A stretch of DNA of 64,000 bases from NCBI GenBank assembly GCA_030323885.1, contig CM059193.1, forward strand, positions 79,520,578-79,584,577, in the 5' to 3' direction. Below, one piece after another: positions 46,316 to 57,694 of the stretch. The first letter of the stretch is position 1. Every line of letters begins with the position of its first letter. A program made the translations under genes and the position numbers. Below the pieces are notes generated by a model, which saw only the letters and a program-made list of their open reading frames with translations, was not told where the DNA came from and searched no databases. This DNA is from Branchipolynoe longqiensis. Taxonomy: Eukaryota; Annelida; Polychaeta; Phyllodocida; Polynoidae.

Positions 46316-46385
46316 GCTACAGTCAAATCAGGACAGGGGCACACTTGTAGCACTGGGAAGCCATGGTAACTTTATACTGCTCCAA
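46283..46385 (-). mobile_element. SINE-A-like fragment
   Basis: 'ggtttaacgtcctgggaaca', 'agtcaaatcaggacagg' and 'catggtaactttatactgct' follow SINE-A antisense order but are diverged. It could be a related family. Confidence 0.5.
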
Positions 46386-46474
46386 CAATGGCTTTTGTGG
46401 TATCTTTCTACAGATACAATTTTCTTTTTCTATTTTAAAAGGATCCGGTATAGGCTGTACTGCACTCCTATAAA

Positions 46475-46718
46475 TGCTCTCCGAGCACACCTTTTCTGTT
46501 TCTGTAACTGGATGTGTGATGGGAGAGTGCTGAGCTCAATGTACAAGGTGGCTAGTGTGAAAGTGCAACCTAGAGGGGTTCCCCAGTCTGCAGGGAATCC
46601 CACTAGGTCATGTGATGAGGGAATTCCACATGTGATGTCACTCCTACATTACAGGCCTCTGCACTCTTCCTCCACATATTCAGTTGCATAAACTAGGAAA
46701 AGGTGTGCTTGGAGAGCA
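46475..46718. mobile_element. Small TIR element (MITE candidate)
   Basis: The ends 'TGCTCTCCGAGCACACCTTT' and the reverse complement of 46697-46718 match over 22 bp with one difference, and weaker pairing continues inward ('gtaactg', 'gagagtg'). It is 244 bp. No clear TSD. Confidence 0.65.
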
Positions 46719-46744
46719 CAGGTCCAGTGCCAATGGCCAATACT

Positions 46745-46925
46745 GGATTCCTTTAATACTTTATTTCTATAATTACTGAACATTGCTCCTGAAGAAATAT
46801 CAAAGTAAAGACCGCTTCAATATATTTAGTGAACATTGCTCCTAGAGATATATCTATATCAAAGAAAAACCCTGCTTTAATCAATATATTTAGTGAACAT
46901 TGCTCCTGAAGATATATCAACGGTA
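46745..46925. repeat. Three tandem ~60-bp units
   Basis: 'gtgaacattgctcctgaaga' recurs three times, with 'atatatcaaag' and 'ttcaatatatttag' between. Confidence 0.88.
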
Positions 46926-47027
46926 AAATCCCCATCACCATGTGTGTGAATGCCTCTCCAGGTGTGTTGAATTAACTTTAATTATCTAGCTCCCAACAGC
47001 CTGACCCAGAGCGTCAGGCAAGATTAG

Positions 47028-47935
47028 CACAGTGAGTGCTCAGTTACCATTAGCAGGAGTGCAAAGCAGTGAGTGCTCAGTTACCATTCAGCGGGTATGC
47101 AGCAGAGTGAGTGTTACCATTTAGCAGGTATGCAGCACACTGAGTGTTACCAGTCAGTGGGTATGCATCACAGTGAGTTCTACCTTTCAGCTGGTATGCA
47201 GCACAATGAGTGTTACCATCCAGTGGGTATGCAGCACAATAAGTGCTACAATTCGGCAGTATGCAGCACAGTGAGTGCCCAGTTACCATTCAGTGGGTAT
47301 GCAGCACAGTGAGTGTTACCATTCAGCTGGTATGCAGCACAATGAGTGTTACTATTTAGCAGGTATGCAGCACAATGAGTGTTACCATCCAGCGGGTATG
47401 CAGCACAATAAGTGCTACAATTCAGCGGTATGCAGCACAGTGAGTGCCCAGTTACCATTCAGTGGGTATACAGCACAGTGAGTGTTACTATTTAGCAGGT
47501 ATGCAGCACAATGAGTGTTACCATCCAGCGGGTATGCAGCACAATAAGTGCTACAATTCGGCGGTATGCAGCACAGTGAGTGCCCAGTTACCATTCAGTG
47601 GGTATGCAGCACAGTGAGTGTTACCATTCAGCTGGTATGCAGCACAATGAGTTACTATTTAGCAGGTATGGAGCACAATGAGTGCTACAATTCAGCAGTA
47701 TGCAGCACAGTGAGTGTCCAGTTACCATTCAGTGGGTATGCAGCACAGCGAGTGTTACCATTCAGCTGGTATGCAGCACAATGGGTGTTACTATTTAGCA
47801 GGTATGCAGCACAATGAGTGCTACAATTCAGCGGTATGCAGCACAGTGAGTGCCCAGTTACCATTCAGTGGGTATGCAGCACAGCGAGTGTTCGGGTACC
47901 ATTCAGTGGATATGCAGGCGTGAGAATGCTCACTT
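47028..47935. repeat. ~33-bp minisatellite with higher-order structure
   Basis: About 25 units of 'tatgcagcacagtgagtgtt' plus 'accattcagcggg'. A variant unit containing 'agtgcccagttaccattcag' recurs at about 47274, 47446, 47581, 47718 and 47850, giving a higher-order period of about 133-172 bp. Cys/His-containing translations (GMQHSECYHSA) are by-products. Confidence 0.93.
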
Positions 47936-48703
47936 ACCAAAGAGCATACAGTTCAGTGATTCAACAGTCACTGCATGCTTAGACTAGTACATAAGCAGCA
48001 GTGAGTGCTCAGTTACCACATGCACACAGCAGATATCTACCAGCGAACACTGGCTTCTATCAGTGAGCTTCTCCCCATCCCTTCTCCCACCCCTCCACCT
48101 CCACCTCCCACCACCACACACACCCCAACTCCCACCCTCCACCTTCAGCCCCAACCCGCTGGGTGATGAGTTTGCCCCCCCCCCCCCTACCCCCGCCCTT
48201 TCTTTTTCTTCCCGCTACATTCCACCCAGGCCCGGGAGCCAGGAAATTCCGAGAATTTCCGGGAGGTGACCTATCTGCAGTGCACTTATTGTCGCCCACC
48301 CCACCTCACCTGCAGCGGACCGGTGCTGCGCATTGTACCAACAGTTCGTCAATAACTTATCTAAAAGAACCCAAATAAAACACACACAAACCCCACGAAA
48401 TAACACAACAATGAATAGCATCATTGCACCAACAGTTCGTCGATAACCTTTTTTAAAAATACACCCACCCACACACCCACGAAATAACACAAAAAAAGAA
48501 TAGCATCTGCATTGATATTTTTAAAATATCAAACGTGTTAATTTAACAATATGCCTGGGGGTGGTGGTGGGTTGATTTATAAAGATTCTGCCCATTTCTG
48601 CCATTGCGTCGTTCAATGTTTTGCTGAGGTTCTACAAAGATGAGGAGGCCTAGAGGAGTATCGCTCACGGCTATCGGCGCTTGTTCCCACAGGCACGGCT
48701 TAA
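47936..48703. other. No gene seen; C-rich tracts
   Basis: CCACCT/CACCCC-rich at 48070-48200. Two diverged units share 'caccaacagttcgtc.ataac' (about 48336 and 48425). No gene. Confidence 0.5.
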
Positions 48704-49101
48704 TACCCCAGTCACACGAGAGGCAGTGTTCGCCGCCAACCTCCCTACGCCCAAAAGGACGCCAACCACCCAGCGTTCCATTGGATACATTGATTCAAAT
48801 ACGTTTTAGGCGCCATGTCGGCGCCGACCACATGGTGACTGCAGCATCGCATGTGTTGGCACCAACCCAGGGCGGCGCCAGTACGCCAACCATTTTGAAT
48901 GGCGCCGCCGGAACAGGGCGTAAGGAGGTTGCACATGCAGCAGCAGCAACCTCCGTGCGTCCAAAATTCCCGAAATGGACGCCGGGAGGTTGGCGTCCTC
49001 GCACCGACAGCACTCAATCAGGGCATAAGGAGGGCGCAAGGAGGAGGTTTTGACGTCGCGAATCAATCGTTAGCGACCGCAGGCCTCGTGTGACTGGGGT
49101 A
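48704..49101. mobile_element. M3 element, copy D
   Basis: Left end 'TACCCCAGTCACACGAGAGG' and right end (reversed) 'TACCCCAGTCACACGAGGCC'. The flanks are TAA (48701-48703) and TGA (49102-49104). The 398-bp interior is GC-rich with recurring GGCGCC, GGAGGTTG and CGCCAACC words. No family-recognisable ORF. Confidence 0.78.
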
Positions 49102-49129
49102 TGATATGACATTTTGTGCGCGGCGGATA

Positions 49130-49207
49130 CCAGCGGCGGGCGAGGTGCGGGCGAGGTGCGGGCGAGGTGCGGGCGAGGTGCGGGCGGGGTGCGGGCGGGG
49201 TGCGGGC
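49130..49207. repeat. 11-bp minisatellite GGTGCGGGCGA
   Basis: Seven units of GGTGCGGGCGA/GGTGCGGGCGG directly beyond M3 copy D. Confidence 0.95.
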
Positions 49208-49339
49208 AGACGGTCCAAATGCCAAGCCTGGTGGAGCTGACTGCTGTGAATATCACGGCTTGGCGCGCCTTCCCGCCTCGCGTCTATCATACAGGTCTAC
49301 TCACCCACACACCCACACACCCACCCACAACCAGAGGGC

Positions 49340-51030
49340 CGGGCGGCAGCAGTGTCGTCTGCTCTATTTACAATTCCCCAATTCCATTATTTTTTCCCAG
49401 ATTAACTTGCATCTTAATTTTTCCCCACCTCTCAAAGTATTGTTTTCAAGATGCTCATATAGTCCCAGAGCTGGTGGACATTTATTTTACCCGGAGTGAA
49501 TTGTTTGGTAGAATTTTGCAACATTTTGTCATATGTATTAGACACTTGGAAACACTAATTTACATCGTCTACATTACTTGCTTGGCATGACAATTTCTGT
49601 TTATTTGAAAGTACTTAACAGTGCTTTGTGTGTATATGAAGTAAACTTGGTCTATAAATGGTTTGCAGCATCTCTCTCAGATAAGATGCCATAAATAGGA
49701 TAAATAGATGATAATGACCAATGGTGGCCATTTTGAATTTCAAGATGGCTATTATATCAGTCACTCCAATTTCACAATCAATGGCTGGCTTGACCATAAT
49801 AACATGTGGTTATAAGTTTAAATCAAGGTTATATCACGCATAGAAGCTGAGATATAAATATAAACAAAATATCTGGTAATGGTGGATGGTGGCCATCTTG
49901 AATTCCAAGATGGCTCTTTAGTAAGGTGCAAAACACTCCATATTTTCTATCTCTTATTTTCTCTTGAAAAAAAATCAACATTTAGAAGTAATCAACTCAA
50001 GTATTGATTTTTTGGGATATACAAAAAATATGCAATTTCAAGCAGGGTATCCCTCTTTAAAGTCAAATTGTGAAGTAATCCAAAACCTGATTTTTGTAAG
50101 ACGGCCATTTTTGAATTCAGCATAAAATTCTATCTTAGAAACAATCATCAAACCATATGCACTCTCCGGGTAAAATAAACATCTACCAGCTCTGGGAGCA
50201 ATACAACCAGCAGGCAGCGGCAGTCTTGTCTGCTCTATTTACAATTCCACAGAAAAAAAAATCAAATTAACTTGCACCTTAATTTTTCGCACCACTCAAA
50301 ATCTTGTTTTCAAGATGCGGATATCACAGAGTTCCACATACAACCAGTAGGCGACGGCAGTGTTGTCTGCTCTATTTACAATTCCACACCAACTTGCATC
50401 TTAATATTTCGAAACCACCCAAAATCTTGTCTTTACACAACCACCTAGCTGGGCGAGAATGTCGTCTGCTCTGTTTACAATTCCACTTTTTTTCTTCAAA
50501 TTAACTTGCATCTTAATGTTTCCCCACAACTCAAAAGCTTGTTTTCAAGATGAGGATATCGCAGATATCTACATACAACCAGCAAGCTGGGTGAGAATGT
50601 TGTCTGCTCTATTTAAAAATGTAACCCACCCCCCTTCTCAGACTTCAATGGGTGTTATTTTACACATTGAAAATCTTTTTTTAAAGATGACACTCACACA
50701 ATAGCAATGTCCCCTGCTGCACTTGAAATTTCGCGCACGTTTTATGTACTGACATTTGCCCCGCCCCCTTCTTTTCTCCTAAAAAAATTGTGTTTCATGA
50801 CATGATTATCATATCACACAGATCTACAACCAGCAGGATAATAGGGAATAATGTCTGCACCATTTAAAAAACCACACAAATTTAATCGTTTTCGTGATTT
50901 GTTGATTTAAAACTCATCACATTTCGGGGGGGGGGGGTTCCCACAAAAAAACTCTTTTGTTCGTAAGATTACCGCACGGGTCAACAACCAGCAGGCTGTG
51001 TGTCTGCTCCATTTAAAATTCTACACATAA
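49340..51030. repeat. Diverged tandem array, ~120-140-bp units
   Basis: Recurring 'gtctgctctatttacaattc', 'aacttgcatcttaat', 'ttgttttcaagatg.ggatat' and 'tctacatacaaccagcag' at about 49360, 50230, 50370, 50465, 50600, 50850 and 51000. Units are 70-85% alike by eye. A TIR element (49463-50197) interrupts the first unit. Confidence 0.85.
49463..50197. mobile_element. 735-bp TIR element inside the tandem array
   Basis: 'TCCCAGAGCTGGTGGACATT' at the left is mirrored at the right (reversed 'TCCCAGAGCTGGTAGATGTT'), then both read TTATTTTACCCGGAG. The TIR is about 37 bp. The array unit is cut at 'gatgctcatatag' and resumes at 'gcaatacaaccagcaggcag'. The interior has three 'ggccatyttgaattycaaga' motifs. 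No clear TSD. Confidence 0.8.
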
Positions 51031-51325
51031 TATTTTTTATCTTGATAGATTGTGGCCAGATTTACTAAATACAGATTGTAACCAGATTGTAACAGAATAA
51101 ATAACCAGATTGTAACAGAACTTACTCGCTTAGCCACCGTAATAATAAATTACTATCTAACAATGTGTTTGAACCATTAGAAACTGAGTTCAGCGTTATC
51201 AGTAAATTAGTTCCTAGTATGAATGAAACATTTTCTTTTTTTTTTAAACAGCTCGCTGGACATACAATCAAATGGTTATTTTAAAATGAATACATCCAAT
51301 TACCATTAAAGAATGCTGTACCCTT
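51031..51325. other. No gene seen
   Basis: AT-rich, with 'ccagattgtaacagaa' repeated two or three times near 51055-51120. Confidence 0.5.
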
Positions 51326-51780
51326 CAGGGATGAAAGTGGTCTCCGGGAAAAAAAAGCGGAAATGCTGATATTCGGAAGTCGGGTTTCATACATATTGGT
51401 ATATGCTGAAGACATATACCAATATGTTTGAAGCACGTATTAGTAGTACACGCTGCTAGTGCTGCGGCGTTTGCATCACATATTGGTATACGCTGATAGT
51501 GCTGCAGCATTAGAAGCATGTATTAGTAGTATACGCTGATAGTGCTGTGCCGTGAAGGCATTAGTAGTATACGCTGCTAGTGTTGCGGTGTTTGCACCAC
51601 ATATTAGTATACGCTGATGGTGCTGCAGCGTGAAACAACGTATTGGTTTGTTGGTTGTTGGAATTTTACATCCTGGCAACATCTAAGGTCATACAGGACG
51701 GGCGCAACTTATTAGTATACACTTATAACTACAGGAAAAATCCCGGAAATCCGCGAAATCGCAGAGATCTTTCATCCCTG
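51326..51780 (+). mobile_element. M1 MITE with ACCCTT TSD
   Basis: 'CAGGGATGAAAG' to 'CTTTCATCCCTG', with ACCCTT at 51320-51325 and 51781-51786. It is 455 bp with about five internal 41-bp-type units and an embedded SINE-A fragment (51643-51711). Confidence 0.95.
51643..51711 (-). mobile_element. SINE-A tail fragment inside M1
   Basis: 'attggtttgttggttgttgg', 'aattttacatcctggcaaca' and 'atctaaggtcatacaggacg'. It is flanked on both sides by M1 minisatellite. Confidence 0.8.
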
Positions 51781-51965
51781 ACCCTTACACGACCCACTGT
51801 TCAAAGCGGGGACCGAGGCGAGAGACTTAGATCTGTGGACCATGTGATCTAGAACTGCCCAGATTGCATTAGGAGACGTAATTGGGAGACGCAATCCGCA
51901 TTCCACACGGGCCTGGGGGCGCGGCGCACAACTATGTACACTGCGCATGATCGGGAACATCGCCG

Positions 51966-52330
51966 GGAAGGGGGAGGTGAGGGGAGGTGAGGGGAGGTGA
52001 GGGGAGGTGAGGGGAGGTGAGGGGAGGTGAGGGGAGGTGAGGTGAGGGGAGGTGAGGGGATGGGAGGTGAGGTGAGGTGAGGTGAGGTGAGGTGAGGGGA
52101 GGTGAGGTGAGGGGAGGGGAGGGGAGGGGAGGGGAGGGGAGGGGAGGTGAGGTGAGGTGAGGTGAGGTGAGGTGAGGTGAGGGGAGGGGAGGGGGGAAGG
52201 GAAGGCAGGACAGGACAGTGCAGTGCAGTGCAGTGCAGGGCAGTGCAGTGCAGTGCAGGGCAGTGCAGGGCAGGGCAGGGCAGTGCAGTGCAGGGCAGGG
52301 CACCCTGCCGGCAGAGCAGGGCAGGGTAGT
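51966..52330. repeat. (GGTGAGGGGA)n followed by (GCAGTGCAGG)n
   Basis: Purine-rich GGTGA/GGGGA array to about 52200, then an abrupt change to CAGTG/CAGGG array to about 52320. Open frames of up to 187 codons through it are artefacts. Confidence 0.96.
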
Positions 52331-52527
52331 AACATATAAGGTCATATCGGGACGGATACCAACTTGTGACAGTGCACACTCATGGCGCACTTATAGTGAT
52401 GCCTCTCTGGGAGACCAGGCCACCAGCCCTATGACCCGATATTCCAGTCACATTATTTTGATAATGTGCTAACCAGTACTTGTCCTATCCTATTAATGCC
52501 AAGCACCAGGCTAGATAGTGACAGCGG
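52328..52527 (-). mobile_element. SINE-A copy, both ends truncated
   Basis: 'aacatataaggtcatatcgg' through 'cactcatggcgcacttatag' to 'ccaggctagatagtgacag'. Confidence 0.85.
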
Positions 52528-52584
52528 GAGCATGGGAGAGGGGTGTGTGTGCAAAATGGAGAATTCCCTTGTTACCTAGCAACA

Positions 52585-52695
52585 AATACTTAATAAATGC
52601 AACAGTCTCTTAAGATGGATATGTAGGATCACATCTAGGTCAGTGCTTTAGTTTCGAAAATGCTATGCTTCATCGGACTATACAGCTTTAAGGCT
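52585..52695 (-). mobile_element. M2 left-end fragment
   Basis: The reverse complement begins 'taaagctgtatagtccgatg', then 'aagcatagcattttcgaaac' and 'acctagatgtgatcctac', matching M2 positions 1-100. Confidence 0.8.
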
Positions 52696-53214
52696 GCGAC
52701 TAGTAATAATATCGACTTGTGCAAATGTTGAGGTTTGTCGTGGCCGAGGATCGAACCCATGTTGATAGCCAGGTGAGTTGGTGGCTAAGTGAAACCTGCA
52801 CCTGGAGGAACCAGGCTGGTTCTTGGAAGATGTCATTCTGAATTTGATCAATCTCTCCATTGATTGATCCATTGAAGCCCCCACTTCCCACCCCCACCCA
52901 ACCCCCACATGGGGACTGACCCGCAGCTCTAGGCCAACCGCTCTCCCGACATGTGCGGGCAATATGGTTAGTCCCAAATCATTCCTTTGCACCCGTCTCT
53001 ACCCACATACCCACCCGCACATACCAGACCTCCCCCACCCCACTCCAACCACCACCATGTCCGTCACCAGGAAATGACTCCATATTGAACCCACTAACTC
53101 GCCTTTACCCCTCCCCCTCCCACGTCCTCCTCCCTTCCTCCCTCATACCGCATTCCAGCCCAACACCAAGGCGAGAAGCGAAATGAGGGGCGGGGGGCAG
53201 GAGGGCGTGAGGAG
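52696..53214. other. No gene seen
   Basis: C-rich CCCCCACCC-type stretches near 52880-52910 and 53025-53060. A 'ggatcgaacccatg' near 52749 is B-box-like but isolated. Confidence 0.45.
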
Positions 53215-53654
53215 AGATGAAAACGCACACGCACACACGCACACACACACACACACACATACACGCGCACGCACGCACGCACGCACGCACACACACCTGG
53301 AGTCGAACACTCAGAGTTGTATTAATAAGATCCAACAATCACAGTGTATTGGGCCAAACCTCTCTAATACTTCTAAGTACTACTATTAGTGCCCAAATGC
53401 GCCACCAGGCGGGCGGGGAGGGGGGGGGGGTTGACTAATTAACTCTCGGGCTATTCGCAAGTCGTCAGGCAAAATATACCTCGACCACACCAACTGCCCC
53501 GCATCCTCTGTGCACCATCTCGACTGGTGACAGCCAATTTCCCACCAACCACTCACGTCCAACCCCCCAACCACTCCCCAACCCACTCTAACCCGACAGC
53601 ACACGCCGAACAGTCATATATTATCAATCCTGTCAGCTTGCACCCGCACCCGAA
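53215..53654. repeat. CA/GCAC microsatellite and flanking sequence
   Basis: (AC)n and (GCAC)n at 53225-53295, and a poly-G near 53418-53431. No gene in the remainder. Confidence 0.75.
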
Positions 53655-53792
53655 CCCACATCCATCCATCCATCCATTCATCCATCCATCCATCCACCCA
53701 CCCATCCATCCACCCATCCACCCGCCCACCCACCTTCCCACCTGCATGCCTACCTGCCTGCATGCCTGCCTATCTGCTTACCTGCCTGCCTA

Positions 53793-53864
<72 letters not shown>

Positions 53865-53870
53865 CCCACT
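53655..53870. repeat. (CATC)n/(CCAC)n then (CCTG)n microsatellite
   Basis: CATC/CACC tetranucleotides to 53735, then CCTGCCTG to 53867. Confidence 0.97.
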
Positions 53871-53889
53871 GACCTACCTATCTACTGAG

Positions 53890-54230
53890 CGCAGTGTCCG
53901 AATCGGCATTAAGAGCGCAGGCTTTACCCCTCGGGAGTTTGAATCCCGACCGAGTCAAACCAGTGACATACAAAATTGATACAGGTCCCTAACTAACCTG
54001 GCGCTTGGCATTACTAGGACAGGGCAAGGACTGGTTCGCTCAGTATCAGGATAATGTGACTGGGTGGGAAACCAGGTCATGGTGCTGGTGGCCTGGTTTC
54101 TCAGTGTGGCAGCACTATAAAGTCGCCATAAGTGTCACAAACAAGTTAGTAACCGTCCTGATATGACCTTAGACTTTACCAGGATGTAAAGCCCCCAACA
54201 AACAAATTAACAAACAAACTAACAAACATA
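53890..54230 (+). mobile_element. SINE-A copy, full length
   Basis: Head 'gtgtccgaatcggcattaag', B box 'gagtttgaatccc', 'gtcaaaccagtgacatac', body, and tail 'aacaaacaaattaacaaac'. Confidence 0.9.
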
Positions 54231-54870
54231 CCTACATCTATCTAGCTCTCTATCTATCTATCTATCTATCTATTTTAACCCTCTATCTCTCTATATATCC
54301 CTCTCTCTCATACACACTGTGTTAACAAAGCTGGCAGATTGCTCCGGCACCCACCCACCATTACGTATACACACACTCACTTATACACACACCCTTACTC
54401 CCTCATATACTTACACCCTCACTTACACACACACACACCCTCACATATATACACATACATATATACATACACTTACACACACACCCTCACATATATACGT
54501 ACCCTCACACGCACCTTACTCCTGCATACACTTACATACACACACCCTCACATATATACACACCTTTACTCACACACACTCTCACTTATATACTCACACC
54601 CTTACTCCTGCATACACTTACACACACATACACATACCCTCACATATATACACACCATTACTCACACACACTCACTTATATACACACACCCACATATATA
54701 CACTTACACACACCCTCACATATACACACCCTTACTCCCGCATAAATGTACACACATACACACACCCTCACATATACACACACCCTTACTCACACACTCA
54801 CTTATATACACGCACCCTTACTCCCGCATACACTTACACACACATACACACACACCCTCGTCCACTTAGC
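54231..54870. repeat. (TATC)n and CA-rich ACCCTCACATAT minisatellite
   Basis: TATC at 54240-54275, then about 500 bp of 'acacaccctcacatatatac', 'acccttactcc' and 'gcatacacttacac' modules in varied order. Translations are artefacts. Confidence 0.95.
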
Positions 54871-55105
54871 GTCTACCGCCGACCTCGGTAGGTATAACTA
54901 GAGACTGGCCGTGTAGTACCAACAGCTCACCCACCGACACCCAGCCCCAACAGGAGTGAACTAAATTGATCATGGAATGATGAGCAGGTCCTGGCCCATC
55001 TATCTGTGGACACAGATTAAGGGCGCAATGATTCTTTTCGCAGGACGTACCGGCATAGTTTGCCTTTGTTTTGTTTTATTTTCTTTACTGCTGTTTCTGA
55101 CAGTA

Positions 55106-55187
55106 CTGGTCGCGTGTGCGCGCGTGTGCGCGCGTGCGTGTGTGCGTGTGCGCGTGTGTGTGTGCGCGCGCGCGTGCGTGTGCGCGC

Positions 55188-55218
<31 letters not shown>

Positions 55219-55219
55219 C

Positions 55220-55254
<35 letters not shown>

Positions 55255-55260
55255 TGTTTG
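55106..55260. repeat. (TG/CG)n alternating purine-pyrimidine tract
   Basis: Alternating GTGTGCGCGCGCG-type sequence for about 150 bp, ending in (CGTG)n. Classical Z-DNA-prone composition. Confidence 0.96.
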
Positions 55261-55399
55261 TGCTTGGTGGGAAAAAAAGTCCCCCATGTTAATCTTCCTA
55301 CATGTGTTGTTACCCAAATAGCTAGATAAACGCCAGCATGGGTGTAGACATAGGCACCCAGACCACATCAATACCCGTCTAGTAATGATCCCCCTCTCC

Positions 55400-55486
55400 C
55401 TCAACACACACACCCACACACCCACACACACACCCACACACCCACACACCCACACCCCCACACCCACCCACACACACACACCCACA

Positions 55487-55555
<69 letters not shown>
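55400..55555. repeat. (CA)n/(CCCACACA)n microsatellite
   Basis: CCCACACACC blocks followed by a pure CA run of about 60 bp. Confidence 0.97.
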
Positions 55556-55854
55556 AGTTCCACACCCGACTGTGACAAACCACAGTGGAATTACACACAC
55601 TACACACACTTTGCGTGACATTATAACTTGTCAGTTCCTAGATACTGTTTGTTCACATGAATCAAAGTCGCCTGAAAATGTATTACATTTGCGCTACCTT
55701 TAATTCGAAAAGCAATGCATGCCCTCTGAATCTACATTTTCTCCATTCCGTTGAGACAAACAAATTCTGCTGAAAATGTACATAAAATTTCATGAGAACG
55801 ATCATTTCTGGAGACGTGTTGTTAATGCGCTGGAAAAACAATGGAACCACAATT
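55556..55854. other. No gene seen
   Basis: Unique-looking sequence with no recognised feature. Confidence 0.45.
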
Positions 55855-55985
55855 TTGGTTCCGATAAATATTCTATCAAGACTTGGTTCCTATCAGAACC
55901 AAAAGAATTGTTAGCGATTCGTTCCCATGAGCCCTGAGCATGGAACCCAGAATGTGTGTTCCCATAAAAATAGAAATATTACAGG
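55855..55985 (-). repeat. Dispersed repeat R1, copy 2
   Basis: The reverse complement aligns with 15617-15725 (see that entry). Extends slightly further on the 'gataaatat' side with 'cggaaccaaaattgtggttc'. Confidence 0.6.
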
Positions 55986-56094
55986 TTGTAATTGTATGTA
56001 TCCCAATTGCAGAGCCTTTTATTTGAAAAAAGATGAGTTGTCGGTGAGTGCAAAAATCCTCAGTATCATCATGTTATAGCCACTTTATCAGTTG

Positions 56095-56549
56095 GGCTGT
56101 CATCAATGTGCAGTGTTAGGGGTTCGATCCCCAACCAAGTCAAACAGGAGGTTTACAATAACTGCCAATTGTATACACAAGGATGACAGTCGCATCCAAA
56201 AACAAAAACAACAACAATCCGAATTCTGACTTCCGGTCATTTTTCAGTGTTAAACATATATGCGGAAATTACCATATAACAACAAAAGGTGAAAATCTGT
56301 AGAAAATGGGACAATTTCTCATCCCTGGCTACATCAAAAATGAATCACCTTGCACTGGGCATTAGTAGAATTAGGGAATGATCAGCTAGCTTGGTGTCAG
56401 GATGACATGCCTGAGGGTGATATTGCAGCATAGTGCTGACAGTATGGTGCCTCAGTGGGATAGCACTGTAAAGCCTCGAATAATAAGCCGCTTCAAGTCG
56501 GGGCCTGTCCAGAGAATTCCATATGTTGTTAGGATATAAAACCCCAAAG
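56095..56549 (+). mobile_element. SINE-A copy, degraded, split by an M1-like insert
   Basis: Left: 'ggggttcgatccccaaccaa' and 'gtcaaacaggaggtttac'. Right (from 56332): 'gctacatc', 'cactgggcattagtag', 'tcagtgggatagcactgtaa', 'gttgttaggatataaaacc'. The middle 56176-56331 is foreign. Confidence 0.65.
56176..56331 (+). mobile_element. M1-like degraded copy
   Basis: Left 'aaggatgacag', right 'tttctcatccctg', with 'gcggaaat' and 'ttccggtca' words inside. The flanking 6-mers TATACA and GCTACA agree at only four positions, so the TSD is decayed or absent. Confidence 0.5.
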
Positions 56550-56705
56550 TTATGACTATTATGGTCGTTGAGCCGCTATGACCCTCCTCAACCATTAATC
56601 GCAGTGATATAGACTAGGGACAGCGCACCTGATAGTGATAGTGATATGCTTCTTTTAAGTTTTAGGAATTAGAACTGAGATATGTTCAGGCATTCAGGTC
56701 ACTAA

Positions 56706-57151
56706 AGGCCCTGTCACATTACGGCGTATGGCGGGAGCGTATGGCGGCGTAGCGGCTTACGTCATATACGTTGCCATACGCCGCATACGCTACGCATACG
56801 CTACGCATACGCTACGCATACGCTACGCATACGCCGCCAGTGCCGCAACACGCCGGCGTATGTGAAGCCTATGATGCATATGCCGCCATACGCTTTCATA
56901 AATCCGTCCGTCCAAATTTTTTTGTGCATGCTCAAAAAAAACGCGACCTATGAGGGCGTATGGCCCATACTGTCAAAAAATGTCACAGCACGCTCCCATA
57001 CGCTCCCATACGCTACGCATACGCTACGCATACGCTACGCATACGCTCTTCATACGCTCCTCATACGCTCAAACACACCCGAAAGTGGCACCCGATGGCG
57101 TACGTAGGTTTTCAATACGCTCCCGCCATACGCCGTAATGTGACAGCCCCT
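56706..57151. mobile_element. M3 element, copy B, TAA TSD
   Basis: Left 'AGGCCCTGTCACATTACGGC' and right (reversed) 'AGGGGCTGTCACATTACGGC'. The inverted match continues through GTATGGCGGGAGCGTAT. TAA lies at 56703-56705 and 57152-57154. It is 446 bp. The interior is dominated by CGCATACGCTA words that echo the subterminal GCGTATGGCG. Confidence 0.88.
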
Positions 57152-57239
57152 TAACCACAGAGGAGGTGTATAATAAAGTAGAATTAGAAAAGCATCATGA
57201 CCTCACGCCACACCCACTAAGGAAGAGACCACAAAACCT

Positions 57240-57598
57240 CCACACGGGATGGCCGAATGAGTTGAGCGTCCGTCTGCTATTTTGGAAGATCAGGGGATCC
57301 AAACCCATGAGTTTGTGGGTTCCAACCCTTGTTGAGTCCAACCAATGACTTAAAAATTGATACTTGTCACTTCCTTGCCTGGCACTCGGCATTATTATGA
57401 TATGGCAAGGACTGGTTGGCTCAGTGTCAGGATAATGTGACTGAGTGGGATATCAGGTCATGGTGCTGGCGATCTGGTCTCCCAGTGGGGCAGCACTATA
57501 AAGTTGCCATGAATGTGCACTGTTACAAGTTGGTACCCGTCCTGATATGACCTTAGATGTTGCTAGGACATAAAACAACAACAAACAAACAAAACCTC
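57240..57598 (+). mobile_element. SINE-A copy, full length
   Basis: Head 'cgggatggccgaatgagttg', a B-box region with a small internal duplication ('aacccatgagtttgtggg'), body, and tail 'taaaacaacaacaaacaaac'. Confidence 0.94.
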
Positions 57599-57694
57599 CT
57601 TCGCCCCACCCACTAAGGAAAACACCACAGAGCCTCCTTTGAATGGCTGACTTTGAAGCCCCTTTGACTTATAAGTTATAGCTTGTAACTGTAA

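Noticed and set aside
46185..46691. 168-residue frame
   Set aside because: It crosses a tandem repeat, a SINE-A-like fragment and a TIR element; a composite artefact.
47028..47935. CRISPR-like repeat array
   Set aside because: Units are contiguous variants without unique spacers, in a eukaryotic genome; a minisatellite. The arrays at 24118, 33863 and 60467 were rejected likewise.
49114..49590. 158-residue frame starting in the 11-bp minisatellite
   Set aside because: The N-terminal half is minisatellite and the C-terminal half enters a TIR element; no recognisable domain.
51772..52390. Frames of 152-187 residues with SPHLTSPHL and ALPCTALH repeats
   Set aside because: Low-complexity (GGTGAGGGGA)n and (GCAGTGCAGG)n arrays.
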